Source: Ruminococcus sp. (GTDB taxonomy: Bacteria; Bacillota; Clostridia; Oscillospirales; Ruminococcaceae). From it: DNA of 12,397 bases. The notes beneath the pieces are model-generated. The model was not told where the DNA came from. It did no database searches and saw only the letters and a program-made list of their open reading frames with translations. This document shows positions 8,129 to 12,397 of this stretch, in pieces; the first letter of the stretch is position 1, and each line of letters opens with the position of its first letter. The DNA is taken from positions 22,393 to 34,789 of the forward strand of contig JAAVHM010000037.1 in assembly GCA_014799675.1 (NCBI GenBank). The letters are read 5' to 3'. The position numbers and the translations under genes are program-made.

Positions 8129-8144
8129 AATATATACATAATTA
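8129..8144. repeat. 16-bp direct repeat, copy B, at the lipoprotein promoter
   Basis: This is the second copy of AATATATACATAATTA (other copy 6539-6554). It overlaps the first four bases of the plus-strand complement of the -10 box and lies 24 bp before the lipoprotein start codon. Confidence 0.5.
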
Positions 8145-8169
8145 TACACTTTCTGCAAAACCTTGTCAA
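8141..8169 (-). promoter_or_regulatory. Perfect consensus promoter for the lipoprotein gene
   Basis: On the minus strand TTGACA (8164-8169) and TATAAT (8141-8146) are separated by 17 nt. The predicted start is near 8134, giving a leader of about 30 nt. It begins only 31 bp beyond the stop codon of the truncated LysM-GH18 gene. Confidence 0.9.
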
Positions 8170-8172
8170 GCG

Positions 8173-8184
8173 GGGAACATTCCC
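8173..8184. promoter_or_regulatory. Palindrome GGGAA-N2-TTCCC next to the -35 box
   Basis: GGGAA (8173-8177) and TTCCC (8180-8184) form a short inverted repeat 3 bp upstream of the lipoprotein -35 box. Its position suits an operator or activator site, but it is short and no binding protein is known to me. Confidence 0.3.
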
Positions 8185-8200
8185 TGCACCTTGAATGTCC

Positions 8201-9058
8201 CTATGTATATCCCCATTCATAGGTCATCAGGAAAACATAATCCGCCGCAGAGCCTAAAAGTCCGTAATCGTGGGCTTCATACAGCAGACCCTGCTGGTCG
8301 GGAGAGGTTTTCGGCGCAAGGTCGATATGCAGGATAAGTCCCCTGCTGTGGAGCTGTCCCCTGCAATTTTCCGCGAATTCCGCAAATTCCGTCCTGAACT
8401 CGGGCGGGATATACTCTATATCTATATCGAGACCCTGCGCGCCCTTTTGCTCTATCACCTTGATAAAGTTTGCAATGACCGTGTTCTGGAAATCAATGTC
8501 CGTCAGAAGCCTTTCGATTTTCCCAGACCCGAAAGAGCCGTCAACGTTAATGCTTGTCAGACTTAGCAGGACCGCCGTCCTATAGCTGTGAGCAAGGTAA
8601 ATGATATCGTCGTCGTTCAATGTGATTATAGAGCCGTCCTCATTAAATCCGTAGCCGAACATTATCAGATATGTAAGATACGGCAGGGCGTGTTCAAGGA
8701 CGTTCCTGTTTATATAGCTGTAGGCAAAGCCGCTTGTTCTCTTTTTCACGGTGGGTTCGTCCTCATAGCTTATCACTATCTGAGTGCCTGTTTCAATGTA
8801 TTCGTGCCCGATAAGCGAGGGATTGTTTCGGTACAGCGCAAGCAGAGATGTTCCATATCTCCCCGCTATACTGAAAAGGCTTTCCCCCTGCCGAAAGGTG
8901 TGTATAACTTTCGGTCTCAAAATAAGCAAAGCCTGCCCTAAAACAAGCTCGCGGTTAGCGTCAAGGGCATTGTCGGACACGATACGCTCCACGGACACGC
9001 TGAATTTCTGCGCGATCGAATAGACGGTATCTCCCGACTGTACAACGTAAATTTCCAA
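8201..9058 (-). pseudogene. LysM-GH18 spore-cortex-lytic-like protein (YaaH/SleL type), C-terminally truncated
   Basis: The 285-residue product has two LysM peptidoglycan-binding motifs (about 2-46 with YVVQSGDTVYSIAQKF, and 51-96 with HTFRQGESLFSIAGRYG), then a GH18 chitinase-fold domain from about 108. The GH18 signature D211-x-D213-x-E215 carries the expected catalytic Glu. Family members are about 420-430 residues and continue after the conserved MTYEWGYT with the last strands and helices of the barrel; here TAG follows MTYEWGYT directly. About a third of the protein is missing, so it is probably inactive. There is no signal peptide, as in spore-targeted relatives. The TTG start at 9058 is chosen because GGGAG at 9067-9071 lies 8 nt upstream; a GTG at 9067 overlaps that site. 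It might still be expressed as a short protein. Confidence 0.75.
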
Positions 9059-9147
9059 AACTATCACTCCCGATAAAATATTTTATATATAGTATATTCA
9101 ATTTTTGCGCGGTAGTGAGAAGCGGTAAATTTGCGGCGGGGAAACGC

Positions 9148-9175
9148 TTGACAAATACCGTGGAAGTGGTATAAT
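9148..9175 (+). promoter_or_regulatory. Consensus promoter of the toxin/immunity-like pair
   Basis: TTGACA (9148-9153) and TATAAT (9170-9175) are separated by 16 nt. Transcription would start near 9182, where the ribosome binding site AGGAAG (9182-9187) begins, so the leader is extremely short, about 13 nt. It faces away from the LysM-GH18 gene. Confidence 0.85.
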
Positions 9176-9194
9176 AGAAGCAGGAAGTGATGTA

Positions 9195-9683
9195 GTGAAG
9201 GAAGAAAATAAGTCTGTAAAAGCCCAAAGTGTTACAAATAGGATTAAAACTAAAAAAATTATAGAAAACGGAATATCATTAGACAAACCGATTTTTGCAG
9301 ACGGAAGTCTTGGAAAATATGCAAATTATATTCAGCCGGAAACAGGTTTTTATGATGTTGCAGCACACGGCACACCTGAAACAATTGAATTTTTTGGCAC
9401 AAAAATTGACAGCCATACGCTTTCAGAAATTATCAGAGGAAGAAAAGATTATGACGGCAGTGCAATCAGACTACTATCGTGCGAAAGCGGCGGCAGCGCT
9501 CCTAACGGGAAATGCTTTGCGGAAAGGTTAGCTAACGAATTGAAAGTACCGGTAAAAGCTCCCAATAAAACATTGTGGGTATTTCCACCGGATAAGGACG
9601 GCATTTCAAAGCTTTCTGTAGGGACTACTGCTGCTTCGGGGGACGGAGAATTTGTGATTTATGAACCCAAAGGAGATGATTAA
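9195..9683 (+). CDS. Small caspase/C80-like His-Cys protein, probable orphan polymorphic-toxin domain
   Basis: The 162-residue protein starts at GTG 9195 with AGGAAG 7 nt upstream. It contains VAAHG with His58 and IRLLSCESGG with Cys96, followed by CFAERLANELKVPVKAPNKTLW. An HG then SC dyad on adjacent strands is the layout of caspase-like (clan CD, C80/MARTX CPD) peptidases, and the segment 'RLLSC...LANEL.VPVKAP...W' resembles, from memory, C-terminal modules of secreted polymorphic toxins. Here it stands alone: there is no signal peptide and no LXG, RHS or other delivery domain. The first 50 residues are Lys-rich and unrecognised. The next gene starts directly after its stop, as toxin/immunity pairs often do. 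Base use is more AT-rich than in neighbours, suggesting acquisition. Proteolysis and toxicity are inference; it might be an inactive fragment of a larger toxin. Confidence 0.6.
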   Translation: MKEENKSVKAQSVTNRIKTKKIIENGISLDKPIFADGSLGKYANYIQPETGFYDVAAHGTPETIEFFGTKIDSHTLSEIIRGRKDYDGSAIRLLSCESGGSAPNGKCFAERLANELKVPVKAPNKTLWVFPPDKDGISKLSVGTTAASGDGEFVIYEPKGDD

Positions 9684-9974
9684 ATGAAAACAATATCAGC
9701 TTGGCAGGATTTTGTAAAAGAGCCTGAAAAAAGAGATAATATTCTTATGGTGGCAGAAAAATCAAAGCGAGATTTATTGAATTATTTGCAATCTGCTCCT
9801 GTTTACGCTGCGGCAGCAGGTATGGTTTTTGATGAAATTGCCGGAACACAAACAAATATCCCGCTTTTAGCCTATGAAAAAGACGGCTTTTTGTGGGACA
9901 GCAGAGACATTTATTATTTAGACAAATACAATATGAAGCTCAATGATGAGTTTATGGCTCATGTGCTTGGATAG
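9684..9974 (+). CDS. Small partner protein, candidate immunity protein
   Basis: This 96-residue, cytoplasmic-looking protein has no signal or membrane helix. Its ATG follows the stop of the preceding gene with no gap, and AGGAG at 9671-9675 inside that gene gives 8-nt spacing, so the two are translationally linked. An N-terminal helical half (SAWQDFVKEPEKRDNILMVAEKSKRDLLNYLQ) leads into SAPVYAAAAGMVFDEIAG and a C-terminal NIPLLAYEKDGFLWDSRDIYY strand-rich part. I do not recognise a named immunity family. The role as antidote is inferred from size, position, shared promoter and the terminator just after it. It is AT-rich like its partner. It might instead be a cofactor or an unrelated small protein. 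Confidence 0.6.
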   Translation: MKTISAWQDFVKEPEKRDNILMVAEKSKRDLLNYLQSAPVYAAAAGMVFDEIAGTQTNIPLLAYEKDGFLWDSRDIYYLDKYNMKLNDEFMAHVLG

Positions 9975-9986
9975 ATGATTTATTTG

Positions 9987-10016
9987 ACCGCTTTGATTTT
10001 TCAAGGCGGTTTTCTT
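9987..10016 (+). terminator. Rho-independent terminator after the toxin/immunity-like pair
   Basis: A stem of ACCGCTTTGA with TCAAGGCGGT (9987-9996 and 10001-10010, one G-U pair) closes a TTTT loop and is followed by TTTCTT. It begins 12 nt after the stop codon and closes the two-gene transcript. Confidence 0.92.
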
Positions 10017-10060
10017 ATGCAAAAATCTAATATGCCTGCAAACCGTTCGGCTTCCCACGC

Positions 10061-10089
10061 TTGACAGTTACGTTAAAATATGTTAATAT
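10061..10089 (+). promoter_or_regulatory. Promoter of the hemerythrin gene
   Basis: TTGACA (10061-10066) and an extended -10 TAATAT (10084-10089), preceded by TG-T, are separated by 17 nt. The predicted start is near 10096, with a leader of about 37 nt. The -35 box coincides with the first possible start codon of the open frame, which argues for the later start at 10133. Confidence 0.7.
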
Positions 10090-10132
10090 TATATCAAATA
10101 ATCTTGAAGGGATCGGTAATGTGGAGCAGGTA

Positions 10133-11020
10133 ATGTTTGAATGGAAAGACGATTATAAAATAGGCGTTGATATCATTGACAACGCCCATAAGCAGCTTTT
10201 TTCGATAGTAAGCCGTATTCTCAGGAATTTTACGGAAGCGGATTTTGAAAGAAACAAAATGACGTGCGTTGAGGCGATAAAGTACTTTAAAAATTACACG
10301 CTGAAGCATTTCGCCGAGGAGGAAGAGTATCAGCTCAAAATAGGCTACGAGGGCTATTCCAACCACAAAAAAACACACGACAATATGCGTGACGTGGTAG
10401 TTCCCGCCCTTGAAAGAGAAATGACGCAGAGCCGATACTCACGGGAGTCTATGGAGCATTTTGTGGGAGCCTGCGCGGGCTGGCTTGCGGCGCACGTTCT
10501 TATAGAGGATCAGGCGATAACGGGAAAGGTCTCCAGCAAGCTGAAAAACAGCGGCGACAAAGAAAGCCTTGAAATGCTGGAGGAAATTTTCAAGACCATA
10601 AACAACGGTTCTTTCCACATCACAACAACGCTTGTCAGCGAAAAATATCACGGTCACAAGCTGGGCAGCCTTTTCTGCTACAGGGACAAGTTCAAAACAG
10701 AGACAGGGGAAGAATACACTATAGTTTCGGCAATGGAGAAAACTCTCCTCGGAAGTATCATGACAACCATTTTAGACAAGCGTATCTTCGAGCTTGACGA
10801 GATAATGGCTCCCATGGTAAAGGAAATGTTCAAAGCCTTTCACAAGGATTTTATGCTGGCTTTCCTGCCCCATACGCTTGAAAATACCAACACTACAGTC
10901 CTCCCCGAGCATGATTTTTATGCAATATTTAAAGATGTGTACCCCGATTACAGCACGCTCTGGCGCACGGACAACGGTTACATAGTCCTTTGTATAAACA
11001 AGACCAAGACTGTCAATTAA
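10133..11020 (+). CDS. Bacteriohemerythrin fused to an unrecognised C-terminal domain
   Basis: The 295-residue protein begins MFEWKDDYKIGVDIIDNAHKQLF, the typical bacteriohemerythrin start. All seven di-iron ligands are present: His19, His59, Glu63, His78, His82, His121 and Asp126. In this family the di-iron site binds O2 or senses oxygen or redox state. Residues about 140-295 form a second region (HITTTLVSEKYHGHKLG, then ETGEEYTIVSAMEKTLLGSIMTTILD ... WRTDNGYIVLCINKT) that I do not recognise; its alpha/beta look is compatible with an output or binding domain. No membrane segment is seen. ATG 10133 has GGAG at 10123-10126 with 6-nt spacing; the longer frame from 10061 runs through the promoter. 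It is monocistronic between two terminators. An oxygen- or iron-responsive signalling role is inference. Confidence 0.85.
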   Translation: MFEWKDDYKIGVDIIDNAHKQLFSIVSRILRNFTEADFERNKMTCVEAIKYFKNYTLKHFAEEEEYQLKIGYEGYSNHKKTHDNMRDVVVPALEREMTQSRYSRESMEHFVGACAGWLAAHVLIEDQAITGKVSSKLKNSGDKESLEMLEEIFKTINNGSFHITTTLVSEKYHGHKLGSLFCYRDKFKTETGEEYTIVSAMEKTLLGSIMTTILDKRIFELDEIMAPMVKEMFKAFHKDFMLAFLPHTLENTNTTVLPEHDFYAIFKDVYPDYSTLWRTDNGYIVLCINKTKTVN

Positions 11021-11029
11021 ATGTCTCTT

Positions 11030-11059
11030 ATACCCTTGCCGTTTTTACTGCAAGGGTAT
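11030..11059 (+). terminator. Stem-loop terminator after the hemerythrin gene
   Basis: A perfect 10-bp stem ATACCCTTGC/GCAAGGGTAT (11030-11039 and 11050-11059) encloses a T-rich 10-nt loop. The following TCTTGACATTTT is only moderately T-rich, so termination may be partial. Confidence 0.75.
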
Positions 11060-11112
11060 TCTTGACATTTTGCGGAATAATAATTTCTGCAACTTAAATC
11101 AAGATTTTCTCC

Positions 11113-11141
11113 TTGAATGTGTGGTATATTTAATTTATACT
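11113..11141 (+). promoter_or_regulatory. Promoter of the AraC/GyrI-type regulator gene
   Basis: TTGAAT (11113-11118) and TATACT (11136-11141) are separated by 17 nt. The predicted start is near 11148, inside the left arm of the long hairpin at 11140-11237, so the leader RNA would be dominated by that structure. Confidence 0.6.
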
Positions 11142-11237
11142 AATTCACGATTAAAAAGTGCACAAAAAATTCAAGCAAAAACTTGCGTATATGGTTTTTG
11201 CGCAGAATTTTTTGTCTGCACTTTTATCGTGAATTAG
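11140..11237. repeat. 98-nt long imperfect palindrome in the leader of the regulator gene
   Basis: Four stem blocks pair in order. These are 12 bp (11140-11151 with 11226-11237), 9 bp (11054+100, i.e. 11154-11162, with 11217-11225), 10 bp (11163-11172 with 11205-11214) and 8 bp (11175-11182 with 11194-11201). Only small bulges interrupt them, around an 11-nt loop, giving 39 bp in all. There is no terminal T-run, so it is not a terminator. The ends read TA-ATTCACGAT ... ATCGTGAAT-TA, which would allow a MITE-like insertion at TA. The right end lies 5 nt before the ribosome binding site, so it could also control translation. No transposase-derived coding is present. Confidence 0.85.
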
Positions 11238-11260
11238 GATATGGAGGGAGGCGAACGGGC

Positions 11261-12172
11261 TTGTACGAATGGAACGAGGCAATACAGAAAATGATCGACT
11301 GGATAGAGGATAATATTTGCGAAAATCCGTCACTTTTGCAGATGTCAAAGCAGATAGGTTATTCGCCCTATTATTGCTCCGTCCGTTTCCGCGAGATAAC
11401 TGGCATGACAATAAAAAGCTACATGGCGGGCAGACGGCTCACACTTGCGGCTCTTGCTCTGCGGGACACGGACGAACGTATCATTGACATTGCCATACGG
11501 TGCGGTTATTCTTCGCAGGAAGCCTTGACGAGGGCTTTCTCGGCGGCGTTCGGGTGCACACCTGCGTCCTATCGGAGAGGACCTGTGCCTATCCCGCTTC
11601 CGATACGGCAGGTTGTTTGCTTCCCCGAGCATTACCAAAATCTGAAAGGAGAAAAAACTATGAGCAAAACTGTTCTCACAGAAGCGCACGTAAAGGTCGA
11701 ATTTATTCCCGCCCACAAGTACCTCGGCATATGGAGCGACAATGCAAAAGGCTACGGAGATTTCTGGCAGGGTCGGGACTGCGATTCCGTCTGCGGAATT
11801 ATCGACAGCCTTAGCAACGTAAGCGATATTATCGTTACGGGACACACGGCTGGCTGGAAAAAGACAAACGGAGAACACAATTATTTTTACGGCACGGGCT
11901 TGCCCCTTGATTACAGCGGAAAAATCCCCGAGGGCTTTGAATTAAGGGAAATCCCCGAAAGCTACTACCTTGTTTTCTACCACCCGACCTATGATTACCT
12001 CAAGGACAACGGCGAGGTAATGAGCAGGGTCGAAAGCCTTGCGTGGAATTACGACATAGAAAAATTCGGCGGCGGAAAATACGAATGGAACGAGGACGCC
12101 TGCCAGTGCTACCAGCGGCATTATCCCGAGGTTCTGGGCTATCAGATACTCAGACCTATAAAGCTGAAATAG
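11261..12172 (+). CDS. AraC-family transcription regulator with GyrI-like effector-binding domain
   Basis: The 303-residue protein has an N-terminal AraC/XylS DNA-binding domain (about 5-106) with two helix-turn-helix units: NPSLLQMSKQIGYSPYYCSVRF (about 22-43) and IIDIAIRCGYSSQEALTRAF (74-93), then the usual GCTPASYRR. After a linker (107-133), residues 134-303 match the GyrI-like small-molecule-binding fold (HVKVEFIPAHKYLGIW ... FELREIPESYYLVFYH). In relatives this pairing gives drug- or metabolite-responsive activators; the ligand is unknown here. I chose the TTG at 11261 because GGAGG (11247-11251) lies 9 nt upstream and the domain starts there; upstream in-frame sequence from 11183 is inside the hairpin. 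An internal ATG with its own ribosome binding site lies exactly in the linker. No adjacent target gene is seen. Confidence 0.85.
   Translation: MYEWNEAIQKMIDWIEDNICENPSLLQMSKQIGYSPYYCSVRFREITGMTIKSYMAGRRLTLAALALRDTDERIIDIAIRCGYSSQEALTRAFSAAFGCTPASYRRGPVPIPLPIRQVVCFPEHYQNLKGEKTMSKTVLTEAHVKVEFIPAHKYLGIWSDNAKGYGDFWQGRDCDSVCGIIDSLSNVSDIIVTGHTAGWKKTNGEHNYFYGTGLPLDYSGKIPEGFELREIPESYYLVFYHPTYDYLKDNGEVMSRVESLAWNYDIEKFGGGKYEWNEDACQCYQRHYPEVLGYQILRPIKLK
11645..11662 (+). promoter_or_regulatory. Internal ribosome binding site and in-frame ATG before the GyrI-like domain
   Basis: AAAGGAG (11645-11651) is followed after 8 nt by ATG 11660-11662, in frame with the regulator. The sequence is as good as any real start in the window and lies in the linker between the two domains. 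Translation from here would yield a 170-residue stand-alone GyrI-like protein (to 12172). It may alternatively be a relic of two once-separate genes that were fused. Confidence 0.55.
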
Positions 12173-12214
12173 CTTTTAAACTTTTCATCAAATAACTTCC
12201 AATAACATTTGCAG

Positions 12215-12251
12215 AAATACCCTTACCGCCGCTGCGACGGTAGGGGTATTT
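12215..12251 (+). terminator. Stem-loop terminator after the regulator gene
   Basis: A 14-bp stem, AAATACCCTTACCG (12215-12228) with CGGTAGGGGTATTT (12238-12251), contains one G-U pair and a 9-nt loop. Its last bases are TATTTCTT. It lies 42 nt after the stop codon. Confidence 0.85.
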
Positions 12252-12309
12252 CTTAAAAAATAATGGCTCTGTCCCAAAAAATAATTGATATTTACTTTAT
12301 TAAATGACC

Positions 12310-12386
12310 TGTAGGGGCGCATCCTGTATGCGCCCGCAAAATAACAGAAATTTGTTCGGCGGGCGGATACGGGATCCGCCCCTACA
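12310..12386. repeat. Two-hairpin REP/BIME-like element bounded by TGTAGGGGCG
   Basis: Outer ends TGTAGGGGCG (12310-12319) and CGCCCCTACA (12377-12386) are perfect inverted repeats. Each half forms its own 8-bp hairpin: GGGCGCAT/ATGCGCCC with loop CCTGT in the left half, and GGGCGGAT/ATCCGCCC with loop ACGGG in the right half. The right half is an inverted near-copy of the left, differing at a stem pair on both sides so that pairing is kept. GTAGGGGCG-type repeats are common between genes in Clostridia. No gene is visible in 12252-12397. Confidence 0.8.
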
Positions 12387-12397
12387 TAAACAAATTA

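Noticed and set aside
10061..10132. Earlier start for the hemerythrin gene
   Set aside because: The 24 extra codons coincide with the -35 and -10 boxes; the family start MFEW at 10133 has its own ribosome binding site.
11183..11260. Earlier start for the AraC-type gene
   Set aside because: It begins in the hairpin loop and translates hairpin sequence; the AraC domain and ribosome binding site support 11261.
11345..11878. Minus-strand open frame of 177 codons inside the regulator gene
   Set aside because: It is antisense to conserved HTH and GyrI-like coding sequence and has no recognisable domain.
12252..12309. GGCTCTGTCCCAAAAAATAA as a possible insertion-sequence end
   Set aside because: It resembles the style of some IS termini, but no matching inverted end, target duplication or transposase is in the window.
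1..12397. CRISPR array, tRNA or rRNA genes
   Set aside because: No regularly spaced repeats and no cloverleaf or rRNA-like segments were seen on either strand.

Overview
The window looks like chromosomal DNA of a Gram-positive member of the Clostridia, most likely an Oscillospiraceae/Ruminococcus-type gut anaerobe. The basis is the rpsL-rpsG-fusA-tuf order, strong AGGAGG-type ribosome binding sites, TTGACA/TATAAT promoters, a YaaH/SleL-like LysM-GH18 protein, an FN3 plus propeller-like lipoprotein and a GTAGGGGCG-type palindromic repeat. The genus is an inference.

Layout. Positions 1-1616 (+) hold the 3' part of an ECF sigma factor gene and its membrane anti-sigma factor with a zinc-finger HxxxCxxC motif. 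A bidirectional terminator at 1641-1667 separates them from the convergent str operon. On the minus strand, running from 6443 down to 1704, lie a perfect consensus promoter, rpsL, an unusually long 289-nt spacer, rpsG, fusA, and tuf, which also has its own promoter. Next on the minus strand, also read right to left, are a LysM-GH18 gene truncated at the C-terminus (9058-8201) and a secreted lipoprotein gene (8105-6552) whose perfect promoter starts only 31 bp beyond the truncation.

From 9148 onward everything is on the plus strand. A compact AT-rich two-gene unit (9195-9974) encodes a small protein with a caspase/C80-like His-Gly and Ser-Cys dyad and a 96-residue partner. It has its own consensus promoter and terminator and reads like an orphan polymorphic-toxin domain with its immunity protein. 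It is followed by a bacteriohemerythrin with all seven iron ligands fused to an unrecognised C-terminal domain, and by an AraC-family regulator with a GyrI-like effector domain. The regulator gene has a 39-bp-paired hairpin in its leader and a well-formed internal ribosome binding site that could produce the GyrI-like domain alone. The right end carries a two-hairpin REP/BIME-like repeat.

The most interesting parts are the toxin/immunity-like pair, the hairpin-led AraC/GyrI gene with its possible internal product, the hemerythrin fusion, and the truncation point of the LysM-GH18 gene. Several starts were chosen downstream of the longest open frame because a ribosome binding site or promoter lies inside the longer version.
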